From an uncultured Saprospirales bacterium (GTDB lineage: Bacteria > Bacteroidota > Bacteroidia > Chitinophagales > Saprospiraceae): a DNA stretch of 18,142 nucleotides. How positions within the stretch are numbered: the first letter of the stretch is position 1; every line of letters begins with the position of its first letter. Position numbers and translations under genes: made by a program. Location: the NCBI GenBank assembly GCA_937926355.1, contig CALAZP010000062.1, positions 1 through 18,142 on the forward strand, read 5' to 3'. Shown here piece after piece: positions 8,506 to 15,711 of the stretch. Under the pieces are notes generated by a model. That model was not told where the DNA came from. It saw only the letters and a list, made by a program, of their open reading frames with translations, and made no database searches.

Positions 8506-10933
8506 GTATTTGGCAGATTGAAAATATCCAATAAGAAAGCAGAGGAATAGAAGGAATGATTGATTTGGAAGTGGAAAAAGCAATAAAAAGCCAATGCCCA
8601 ATGAAAAAGGTGAATATAAATACTAGGGAAATTCCAATTCCTTCCCATAAGTTATTCTGACCAAGTATATAAAAAAAGCAAGAAAGGATAATACTCCCAC
8701 CAATTAGGTTGAACCAGATGTTATCTTTATTTGGAGCTGGATGCTCTACAGATAAACCAAAGGGAAGCTGGTTTTTGATTTCTTGTTGTTTTTGCCTAAG
8801 AAAGGTATCAGCTTGTCTTTTACTTCCCAGGAAATTAAAACCAATGACTATTTCAAAAATTCCATCTTTTTTAAATAATGAATAGGGCTGATTAAAATTT
8901 TCTTTTGAGGATTCAGTAAAGGGGTTTTTTTGTAGTTTATTTTCAATGTAAATTGGAGTTTGATGGATGTTGGTCCATTGGTACTTGGAGGGAGGAGGAA
9001 GAGAAAAATTTATTTGGTAATCATTGAAGTCTAGGATAGCTTTTTGGGGCATTTGATTACCAATAATCCAATCAATCAATTCTTTATTTTTTCGTGAGGT
9101 TTTTATCAAAATATTTTCATGTGCAGCTTCAATGATTGGTCCCGGGGTATGTCCGAAATAAGTTTGCGTTACTCTTCTATTTTCCTTTAGGTTATTTCGA
9201 ACCGTTAAGGCCTGTTTTATTAATTCCGGATAATGAAATCCTTTTAAAACCAAATGAATTCCTCTGAAGATGATGGCACTGGTTTGGGCCAATTCTTTTC
9301 CAATACCTTCTAATAAAAAAGTTTGATTGGGATGGCTAAGGATAAACTTCTCTAATTCATTTCGAATTTGGGAACTCCTCAAATGGTTAGCTTTTTTATT
9401 AAGGTCAATAATTGCAGTCAAGCCATCTGGAATTCTCGTATCGAGATGAATAGTGTGTACTTCTGGTAACCGTTGTATTTCTTTAAGTAGGAGGAGTAAA
9501 TTTTGAGTAAATTCAAATTTATCTTGTCCATGGTGTAGGGTTACTCCTAATCTAATACGTTCGTTAGATTGCTTTATTGAAACCACTCCATGATGGATGA
9601 AAAAATTATTTTTGTTTTTGATCCAAAGGAATACAAGGATAATCCCCAAAAGAGATAATGTCATCCAGAAATATTTTAATTTTCCTTTGTAGTTTACCGG
9701 AGGTCGTTTTTGCTGTTTTTTGGTTACCCAGTCATATATCCCTATCGATAGCGTCCAAACCCCAAATACGGCAAATAATAGATTAAGGTTATAGTCAGGT
9801 GCTACCCAATGATTAAAAAGCATCAAACATCCCAATAAGAATAAATACCCCCAGAAAAATAATTTATTGTGGCCGGAGATTATGTCAAAGAAAGTCCAGG
9901 CCATTGCTGAACAGAATAACCATAGGAGATGAGTTGAAAGGGGTTCAGAAAAGTAAATTAGGAAAGCAAATAGTGAAAACTCCATCATGACGATGAGTAG
10001 TAATATTTCAAATTTTTGAAGAAGAAGAGGGACTACAGGAGCGAATAGAAATAGCAACAAACTCCATTTCAATATTTTTAAGGATAATTGGGGGGTGGAA
10101 TTAATAGGATAAAGGGAAATTTTTTCATCAAGGTTTATTGGTGATAATGAATTATACTGGAAAAGTTGTCTCAAGGTTTTTTTAGAGCTGATCTCAAGGC
10201 TGTAGGCTGGTTGACCTTGTACCCAAATTTTAGGATTAGAGGGGGTGACTTTTCCTTCTTTGAGGTGTCGAAGGGACTCCATTAAAAAGGCTGGATTGGT
10301 TATTATGGAATATAATAGTTGAGGAATGGAAGGAAGCTTCTGATATTGTCTCGCAAGTTGATTTTTTATTTCAGGCAGTGGTATCTGAAGTGAGCTAAGT
10401 TTATCTTTAGACAACTGTATATTTAGTTCTTTATCTCTAAGGGGACTAAATCGGTCGATAGTTAACGATGGTTTTTCTTGATTCAATAATTTTTGAAGCG
10501 CTTCTTTTGATACTGTTGATCTATCCGAGGTAATACCGGCATAAGAAATAGTCTGGCGTTTATTATTCATTTCTTTTTCCCATGTCGGGTATTTTATTTT
10601 AAACTTCCATGTTGGCCACTTTTGTCTAAATTTTTCATTGACTCTGATTTTGAAGGTTTCTATATCTGCTTTAGGCTTTAGTTGGATCATTATGCGAGCG
10701 TATTGACCTAAAATAAATGAGGAAAAAGTTTTTACTTCGTCAAAATCTTTAAGGATATATTCAATAGGTCTGACTGCTTCTCTTTCCATCTGCTGGGGAG
10801 TAAATGTGGTGTGCGCATTAATATTCAATTGTAACTCTTGGGGCTTTTCGTTATTAGTCCAATAGATATGATCTAACGAATTCCATAGATAGACTTCTAC
10901 TAGCAAGACCAGTATGCACAGCAGGCTTTTCAA
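8477..10933 (-). CDS. degenerate RND-like transporter subunit
   Basis: This 818-residue protein has the overall plan of an RND pump but is strongly reduced. It has a TM1-like helix (3-20), a recognisable first porter and docking half (32-280, with TFTPQQMEREAVRPIE, FSSFILGQYAR and WVQGQPAYSLEI like family segments), a six-helix block (about 285-440), a second periplasmic half (450-735, with GFNFLGSKRQAD like the Bacteroidota docking segment) and only about three C-terminal helices. The TM4 acidic pair and the TM10 relay residue are not recognisable; a single D350 lies in the TM4 region. It probably cannot pump alone and may be a structural partner of the next RND protein. The start is a TTG overlapping the adaptor stop as TTGA, with no in-frame ATG until residue 49. 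The frame is intact over 2.4 kb, arguing against a pseudogene. Confidence 0.72.
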   Translation of the reverse strand: MKSLLCILVLLVEVYLWNSLDHIYWTNNEKPQELQLNINAHTTFTPQQMEREAVRPIEYILKDFDEVKTFSSFILGQYARIMIQLKPKADIETFKIRVNEKFRQKWPTWKFKIKYPTWEKEMNNKRQTISYAGITSDRSTVSKEALQKLLNQEKPSLTIDRFSPLRDKELNIQLSKDKLSSLQIPLPEIKNQLARQYQKLPSIPQLLYSIITNPAFLMESLRHLKEGKVTPSNPKIWVQGQPAYSLEISSKKTLRQLFQYNSLSPINLDEKISLYPINSTPQLSLKILKWSLLLFLFAPVVPLLLQKFEILLLIVMMEFSLFAFLIYFSEPLSTHLLWLFCSAMAWTFFDIISGHNKLFFWGYLFLLGCLMLFNHWVAPDYNLNLLFAVFGVWTLSIGIYDWVTKKQQKRPPVNYKGKLKYFWMTLSLLGIILVFLWIKNKNNFFIHHGVVSIKQSNERIRLGVTLHHGQDKFEFTQNLLLLLKEIQRLPEVHTIHLDTRIPDGLTAIIDLNKKANHLRSSQIRNELEKFILSHPNQTFLLEGIGKELAQTSAIIFRGIHLVLKGFHYPELIKQALTVRNNLKENRRVTQTYFGHTPGPIIEAAHENILIKTSRKNKELIDWIIGNQMPQKAILDFNDYQINFSLPPPSKYQWTNIHQTPIYIENKLQKNPFTESSKENFNQPYSLFKKDGIFEIVIGFNFLGSKRQADTFLRQKQQEIKNQLPFGLSVEHPAPNKDNIWFNLIGGSIILSCFFYILGQNNLWEGIGISLVFIFTFFIGHWLFIAFSTSKSIIPSIPLLSYWIFSICQIHGKILFIPK

Positions 10934-12453
10934 AAAGAAAGTTTTATGTTTTGGTAATGATTCAAAAAGCCTTTAGGATTTTTTATCAAGGTATCCCCAA
11001 TTGAAAGGCCGGTTTGGACTAGAACAAAATCTTCATTTCTCTCGGTAATTAATATCTCTTTAAGGATGGGTCTTTTATTAAAAGTATAAACGGAGAATTT
11101 TCCATTTTTTTGCAATATGGATTCCCTGGGAATACAGATTCCTGGTATAGGGTCTGATAAAATTTTAAAATTTACTTTTTCTCCATCTAAAAGTGGATTA
11201 GGGGGAAGTCTAGCTTTTAGCATTATGGTTCCATCCTCCTCTACTTCAGGGCTGATATAAGATATTTCCCCTTTTAGATTTGGCAAATGGGTAATTTGAA
11301 TGAGGTCTCCAATTTCTATTTTTTCAGTTTGGTACTTTAATAAATAAAACTGAAGAAATTTTTCTTGATCTAAAGTCAATTCTGCTATTGGCTGGCCTAC
11401 CTGTACCCTTTGGCCGGTTTCTACCAGAGTCTTTTTTAGTTTGCCATTCGATGGACTCCATATCTTGGTTTTGGTAATTGTTTCATTCAATAGATTCATT
11501 TGGGCTACACTTTCACTATAACCTGAGTTTAATTGAGCGGCTTCCCAAATTTTAGGAGGGATATCGGAAGAATCTGCTAATTGGTACCCTAATTGAATCA
11601 ATCTTTTTTCTAGAGCGCCCTTACTTCTTTTTAGATTTAATTGTAATTGCAATAATTTGGAATCTAGCGATTCTAAAACCAAAGTTCCAAGAAGGTCTCC
11701 TTTTTTTATAGATTGATTTTTTTGGAAGTTCCATTTTTTAAGATATCCTGATGTGGGTGCTGCTATTTGTTGAATATTTTTATCCAAAACAGTTCCTCTG
11801 CCGTAAGTTTCTTTCCAGAATTTAGCCGATTTAACCACCATACCTTGAAGGGTTACCTCTTCCTTTAAAGATTCTTGAAAGTTCCAAGGATTATTTTGGA
11901 ACCTCGTAGCCACATTTTTGTAAAATATTTCAGATAGTTGTGGGAATTTTAATAGGGGAAAATGAACCGCAATGATTTTTAAATCTCGATCGAGTAATAA
12001 TGCATAGGGTTTGCCAAATTTATCCCATTCTGCAAAAGATTCTTGGGTAGGAAATTTTAAAACAGGTTGTTCAATTCGGTTAATTCTATTGAAGAGAAAA
12101 AAATCCCGATTTCTTTCAGCGGAAATAACAATGGCAGTTTTATGAGTCCTGGTAGGAAAATTTTGCTTGAGGAAAGACAATTCATTTTCTCTGCAAACCT
12201 GACAAGAAACGAAGGGAATTCTAAGTATAAGGATTTCATCGAGGACTAAATCTTTCAGAGATGCCTTTTCATTTTTTAGGTTAATTAATGTGTGATTAGT
12301 CAGGTGTGTAATAGGAATGGTAGAAAGATTTCTCTGAATTTGATTCTCTAAGATTTGAATTGGATCATCAGGGTTCAATTGCATTTGAGAATCTTGAGGT
12401 TTTTCACTTTGACACCCCGATAGAATAAGCAGGCATAATGGGATAAATCTCAT
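10930..12453 (-). CDS. lipoprotein fusing a thioredoxin-like domain to an RND periplasmic adaptor
   Basis: This 507-residue protein looks like two families in one chain. It starts with a lipoprotein signal (LILSGC, lipidated C14). Residues about 48-175 resemble a redoxin/TlpA-like domain: a strand, then FVSCQVCRENE with CxxC at C84 and C87, then further strand-helix units. Residues about 190-507 are an HlyD/AcrA-type membrane fusion protein: a first lipoyl half (AAPTSGYLKKW, KKGDLLGTL), an alpha-hairpin around 255-320, a second lipoyl half (SPSNGKLKKTLVETGQRV, VGQPIAEL), a beta-barrel, and a membrane-proximal domain with IPRESIL and GLSIGDTLIKNP. The adaptor should link the RND pump to TolC. 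The CxxC suggests a thiol-disulfide role at the pump entrance. It shares ATGA with the propeller gene and TTGA with the next gene. The adaptor call is firm; redox activity is inferred. Confidence 0.85.
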   Translation of the reverse strand: MRFIPLCLLILSGCQSEKPQDSQMQLNPDDPIQILENQIQRNLSTIPITHLTNHTLINLKNEKASLKDLVLDEILILRIPFVSCQVCRENELSFLKQNFPTRTHKTAIVISAERNRDFFLFNRINRIEQPVLKFPTQESFAEWDKFGKPYALLLDRDLKIIAVHFPLLKFPQLSEIFYKNVATRFQNNPWNFQESLKEEVTLQGMVVKSAKFWKETYGRGTVLDKNIQQIAAPTSGYLKKWNFQKNQSIKKGDLLGTLVLESLDSKLLQLQLNLKRSKGALEKRLIQLGYQLADSSDIPPKIWEAAQLNSGYSESVAQMNLLNETITKTKIWSPSNGKLKKTLVETGQRVQVGQPIAELTLDQEKFLQFYLLKYQTEKIEIGDLIQITHLPNLKGEISYISPEVEEDGTIMLKARLPPNPLLDGEKVNFKILSDPIPGICIPRESILQKNGKFSVYTFNKRPILKEILITERNEDFVLVQTGLSIGDTLIKNPKGFLNHYQNIKLSF

Positions 12454-13715
12454 GATTGTTTTGGTTTGAAAGAAGCAAAAACCAATATTGGGTTATCATC
12501 AAGGGTAGTTTGATTACTAACCTGAAGGAAGAATGGAAATTTTTGGAACCATTCCTCTAATTCATTAGACTTTTGATTGTTTTCCGCAATAAACTGATAT
12601 TGGTCAGCGATGAGAAAAGGATCTACAGTGAAAATAAACTGTTCCCTAGATTCGCTGACTCCCATGGGTTTGAGGTTCAATCCTCCTAGAAAAAGATTTT
12701 CTTCTAAGGCTTCGGTGGAAAAGGTAAGTACCTTTTGGGTGGTTATATCATAAAAGCAATAATAACCGTCTTGATAGCAAAATGTAAAAAACAGGGTGTT
12801 GTTTAGCTCGATGATATTATCGATTCTGCTAGCATGTTGACGACAATCGATTAGCTTATTGCGTAGTTGTTCGGGACTAAATCCAAGGGGATTTAGGGTA
12901 AGAGTTCCAAAGTCTACGGCGTATTTGGGTTGTATTCCTTTGGTAGGGGAAATAGAAAAAATTGTATCGTTAAGTAAAGGATTAAACAGGATATTATCAG
13001 GATGTAAAGAGTTTAAGCTTCTCACCTTCGAAAAGGCCATTTCGGCACCTTTTGCAGAGATGGGAAAATCTTTAGAGATAATTTTCAAGGAACTATCAAG
13101 GGCGATAAGATTGCCATCTATTGCTGGATTCCAAATAGAAAAATCGGTAAAAATGAGGTAGTTATTAGGATCCAAAACAGCCACCTCGTGAGCGAAGAGC
13201 TCAATGGGTTTTTTGGAAACAAAGGAGCCATCCAAGGCATTGATAAAAACTAATGACATCCCTTTATGGTCTAGAAGGACCAACTCGTTTTTTCCAGGTA
13301 TCAAAGAAAAGTCATCCAGTCCTTTAACTTGTTTTTCATTATTTCCCTTATCGCCAAAATGCCATTGGTATTGGCCATTGATGTCAAAACAATACAATTG
13401 ACCAGCACTATTGTCTAAGAGATATAGCAAATGCTCTTTTTGAACTATTTTTTCGATATATCCAAGTGGGTATTCATTGGAAAGAAAAATCATGGACTCT
13501 ATCTCTATCAAATCACCTAGAGCCGCATTATTGGATCCGGGAATAATCTCCAGAGTAATTGGCTCTTGCCTTATGGATTTCATCCTCTTAGAGGGTAACT
13601 CCGAAAGCGTTGATTCAAGGTGTTTTGAGGACGGAAACGATGGTTCTTTTGGACAACCAGTCAATAGAAAAGATAAGAAACACAGGCCCCATCTCACAAA
13701 ACTACCTTTCAGCAT
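12450..13715 (-). CDS. 6-bladed beta-propeller lipoprotein
   Basis: This protein of about 421 residues resembles the Bacteroidota 6-bladed beta-propeller (NHL/TolB-like) lipoproteins. The lipobox LLTGC places the lipidated cysteine at residue 21. Family-like segments follow: a blade ending in LYCFDINGQYQWHFGDKG, then repeated strand units such as NELVLLDHKG, NYLIFTDFSIW and LFFTFCYQDGYYCFYD, and the C-terminal DDNPILVFASFK (family proteins commonly end with a NPxL strand). Function is unknown; such propellers are probably binding or scaffold proteins at the envelope surface. The frame is open 45 nt further upstream, but the ATG at 13715 directly precedes the lipoprotein signal (MLKGSFVRW) and avoids overlap with the small-protein gene. 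GGGAGGAG lies about 13-20 nt upstream and could aid initiation. The stop overlaps the next start as ATGA. Confidence 0.85.
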   Translation of the reverse strand: MLKGSFVRWGLCFLSFLLTGCPKEPSFPSSKHLESTLSELPSKRMKSIRQEPITLEIIPGSNNAALGDLIEIESMIFLSNEYPLGYIEKIVQKEHLLYLLDNSAGQLYCFDINGQYQWHFGDKGNNEKQVKGLDDFSLIPGKNELVLLDHKGMSLVFINALDGSFVSKKPIELFAHEVAVLDPNNYLIFTDFSIWNPAIDGNLIALDSSLKIISKDFPISAKGAEMAFSKVRSLNSLHPDNILFNPLLNDTIFSISPTKGIQPKYAVDFGTLTLNPLGFSPEQLRNKLIDCRQHASRIDNIIELNNTLFFTFCYQDGYYCFYDITTQKVLTFSTEALEENLFLGGLNLKPMGVSESREQFIFTVDPFLIADQYQFIAENNQKSNELEEWFQKFPFFLQVSNQTTLDDNPILVFASFKPKQS

Positions 13716-13722
13716 CAACGGA

Positions 13723-14019
13723 TTAATTGGCTCCTCCCATGTAATTAACGCCTGCTGCATCTAAGCTTCTGTTGGTGGTACACAAATAAAAGTCACAAGT
13801 TGATTTCCAAGCTAAGGCGCACAGGTTTTTGCGACCTGAACTGAGCCAAATGTGCTTTTTGTAAGTGATGGCACCTCCAGTTTCACTTCCTGAGAGAGAC
13901 ACCTCATCTAAAAATACGTCGCAAGCTTTCCAGTTGTTTCGGAAAACCATTGATTGGGATTCTTGTGCAAAGAAACCCATCAAACCGAATACCATAATGG
14001 CGGTCCATGTTTTTTTCAT
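13723..14019 (-). CDS. small secreted four-cysteine protein
   Basis: This 98-residue protein has a Sec signal peptide (MKK, hydrophobic core 5-18, cleavage near 19-23) and a mature part of about 75 residues. The mature part carries four cysteines, C33, C67, C75 and C80, consistent with two disulfides, and ends in a Gly/Asn-rich tail. I do not recognise the family. Its place as first gene, 7 nt before the propeller lipoprotein gene, recalls from memory the Bacteroides NVEALA loci, where short exported peptides sit beside 6-bladed propellers and thioredoxin-like proteins. However, the NVEALA motif itself is absent. It is the leading candidate for the substrate of the downstream exporter, or for a small accessory subunit of it. 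The ATG at 14019 is the only sensible start. That it is a real gene is supported by the signal peptide and tight spacing. Confidence 0.75.
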   Translation of the reverse strand: MKKTWTAIMVFGLMGFFAQESQSMVFRNNWKACDVFLDEVSLSGSETGGAITYKKHIWLSSGRKNLCALAWKSTCDFYLCTTNRSLDAAGVNYMGGAN

Positions 14020-14053
14020 GATTACAGATTTAAATGAATAATAATTACCACTA

Positions 14054-14061
14054 CAAGAATA
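14054..14061 (-). promoter_or_regulatory. candidate -7 element of the exporter operon
   Basis: On the - strand this reads TATTCTTG, matching seven of eight positions of the Bacteroidota -7 consensus TAnnTTTG. It lies 34 nt upstream of the small-protein ATG at 14019, which would give a leader of about 25-30 nt. No convincing -33 TTTG element sits at the expected distance. Confidence 0.35.
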
Positions 14062-14083
14062 GACTTAAAAGAGAGGTATTGCC

Positions 14084-14120
14084 GAGTCATTTTGAGCCAT
14101 TTGAAGGTATTTGGCTCCAA
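14084..14120. promoter_or_regulatory. direct plus inverted repeat between divergent genes
   Basis: GAGTCATTT (14084-14092) and GAGCCATTT (14094-14102) form a direct repeat spaced exactly 10 bp. An inverted partner, TTTGGCTC (14110-14117), pairs with TTGAGCCA (14092-14099) as an imperfect dyad. It lies upstream of both the exporter operon and glyA, a sensible place for an operator. The arms are too far apart and too weak, and lack a T-tract, for a terminator. Confidence 0.3.
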
Positions 14121-14150
14121 GACATAGAAGCCCACTTTATTAAAAAAATG

Positions 14151-14158
14151 TACCTTTG
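14151..14158 (+). promoter_or_regulatory. glyA: candidate -7 element of glyA
   Basis: TACCTTTG matches TAnnTTTG at every fixed position and lies 24 nt before the GlyA ATG at 14183, giving a leader of about 15-20 nt. No good -33 TTTG is seen at 19-21 nt upstream; the sequence there is AT-rich with TTTATT. A TTG within this element (14156) could extend the glyA reading frame by nine residues, but those residues are not family-like. Confidence 0.5.
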
Positions 14159-14182
14159 ATTTTTTATCTGAAAAAGCTTAAG

Positions 14183-15454
14183 ATGTCTAAGGATCCCATT
14201 GTTTTTGATTTAATTAATGAGGAATTAAAGCGGCAACTCAAAGGAGTCGAGTTGATTGCATCGGAGAATTTTACCAGCCCAGCAGTGATGGAAGCAGCAG
14301 GAAGTTGTTTGACCAACAAATATGCAGAAGGTTATCCAGCCAAGCGATACTATGGTGGCTGTGAGGTGGTAGATCAAGTCGAACTATTAGCAATAAGCAG
14401 GTTAAAAGAATTATTTGGCGCAGCTTATGCCAACGTTCAGCCTCATTCTGGATCTCAGGCTAATGCAGCTGTATTTTTAGCTCTGCTTCAACCGGGGGAT
14501 TCCATTTTAGGATTTGACCTTTCTCACGGTGGTCATTTGACACACGGCGCTCCTGTTAATTTTAGTGGCAAACTCTATCAACCCCATTTTTACGGAGTGG
14601 AAAGGGATTCAGGCTTAATTGATATGGACAAGGTCCATTCAAAAGCCTTAGAGGTCCAACCCAAATTAATTATATGTGGAGCATCGGCTTATGCCAGAGA
14701 CTGGGATTACAAGACATTTAGAGCAATTGCAGATGAAGTTGGGGCGCTCTTAATGGCGGATATTGCCCATCCTGCCGGGTTGATAGCAACCGGTTTACTC
14801 AATAACCCCCTTCCTCACTGCCATGTAGTAACTTCCACCACTCATAAGACCTTAAGAGGGCCAAGAGGTGGTATTATTATGATGGGAAAAGATTTTGAAA
14901 ATCCCTGGGGTCGGAAAACCAAGAAGGGGGATACCATAAAAATGTCTGCTCTTTTGGATAGTGCGGTCTTCCCTGGAACACAAGGAGGTCCTTTAGAGCA
15001 CATCATTGCCGCCAAGGCTCAGGCTTTTTATGAATGCCTTCAGCCCAGTTTCAAAACCTACGGACAGCAAGTCATAAAAAATGCCCAAGCCATGGCAGAG
15101 GCATTTTTAGCCAAAGGCTATCATATAATCAGCGGTGGTACGAATAATCACTTAATGTTGATTGACCTTAGAAACAAAAATGTAACGGGAAAAGTGGCTG
15201 AAAAAGCTTTGGTGATGGCAGATATTACTGCTAATAAAAATATGGTTCCATTTGATACGGAGTCTCCGTTTGTTACTAGTGGGATCAGAATAGGGGCGGC
15301 CGCGATTACCACTAGAGGATTGAAGGAAGACGCAGCAGTTCAAGTGGTTGAATGGATTGACCAGGTCATTCAAGAACCAACTAACGAGGATCGCATTAAG
15401 GCCATACGAAAGGAAATTAACGTTTATATGGAACCTTTCCCGTTATTTGCCTAA
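14183..15454 (+). CDS. glyA: serine hydroxymethyltransferase
   Basis: GlyA converts serine and tetrahydrofolate to glycine and 5,10-methylene-tetrahydrofolate in the cytoplasm, using pyridoxal phosphate. The 423-residue protein is of standard bacterial length and reads through all family landmarks: ELIASEN near the start, TNKYAEGYPAKRYYGG (44-59), ANVQPHSGSQAN (83-94), LSHGGHLTHG (113-122), MADIAHPAGL (191-200), the PLP lysine motif TSTTHKTLRGPRGG (K222) and GTQGGPLEH (265-273). The ATG at 14183 matches family N-termini. It is divergent from the exporter operon and converges on the HMA gene with only 2 nt between stops. Its G+C looks visibly higher than that of the exporter genes (about 45% in one hand-counted 60-base line). 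Confidence 0.98.
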   Translation: MSKDPIVFDLINEELKRQLKGVELIASENFTSPAVMEAAGSCLTNKYAEGYPAKRYYGGCEVVDQVELLAISRLKELFGAAYANVQPHSGSQANAAVFLALLQPGDSILGFDLSHGGHLTHGAPVNFSGKLYQPHFYGVERDSGLIDMDKVHSKALEVQPKLIICGASAYARDWDYKTFRAIADEVGALLMADIAHPAGLIATGLLNNPLPHCHVVTSTTHKTLRGPRGGIIMMGKDFENPWGRKTKKGDTIKMSALLDSAVFPGTQGGPLEHIIAAKAQAFYECLQPSFKTYGQQVIKNAQAMAEAFLAKGYHIISGGTNNHLMLIDLRNKNVTGKVAEKALVMADITANKNMVPFDTESPFVTSGIRIGAAAITTRGLKEDAAVQVVEWIDQVIQEPTNEDRIKAIRKEINVYMEPFPLFA

Positions 15455-15456
15455 CC

Positions 15457-15669
15457 TTAATCTTTTGGGCTAATATCGAAACCAGCTTCTTCCACTGCTT
15501 CGATGATGGCTTTAGGTTCTTCAAAATCGGCAACTACTGTAAGTACTTTGTCAGGGTTATCCGTGTCAACTTTCCAATTTTTAATGCCTGGGATGTCATC
15601 TAAAAAAACGGAAACGGTCTTGACGCATTTCCCACAGTTTATACTGGTATTGAAAATAAACTCTTTCAT
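15457..15669 (-). CDS. heavy-metal-associated (HMA) domain protein, CopZ-like
   Basis: This 70-residue protein is a single ferredoxin-like HMA domain with the metal-binding CxxC in NCGKC (C12, C15) and the typical VDTDNPDKVLTV and EAVEEAGFD elements. Such free-standing domains carry Cu(I), or sometimes other soft metals, in the cytoplasm. No signal peptide is present. The gene lies tail to tail with glyA and head to head with the TonB-dependent receptor gene, with only 42 nt between the two starts. A shared metal-responsive control region is possible but not shown. Copper is the most likely metal by family. The call is firm for the fold and moderate for the metal. Confidence 0.92.
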   Translation of the reverse strand: MKEFIFNTSINCGKCVKTVSVFLDDIPGIKNWKVDTDNPDKVLTVVADFEEPKAIIEAVEEAGFDISPKD

Positions 15670-15711
15670 TTTTTTTCTTGGTAAACAAACTTTAGTGTCT
15701 TCAAGTTGAGT

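Noticed and set aside
8506..8601. A 32-residue N-terminal extension of the RND pump starting at 8601.
   Set aside because: It would overlap the upstream gene by 125 nt, while the ATG at 8505 starts a family-typical N-terminus just before TM1.
8477..10933. The degenerate RND gene as a pseudogene or a sequencing frameshift product of one larger RND gene.
   Set aside because: Both RND genes contain their own first and second periplasmic halves, so they are two tandem paralogs, and each frame is uninterrupted. Neither is a half of the other.
13716..13760. Longer start of the propeller lipoprotein at 13760.
   Set aside because: The extra 15 residues are hydrophilic, precede a normal lipoprotein signal and lie inside the small-protein gene.
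13477..13764. + strand frame of 95 codons opposite the propeller gene.
   Set aside because: It is antisense to a well-supported gene, has no family resemblance and no signal or domain features.
14156..14182. TTG start for GlyA nine codons upstream.
   Set aside because: The TTG lies inside the TACCTTTG promoter-like element, and the ATG at 14183 gives the family-typical N-terminus.
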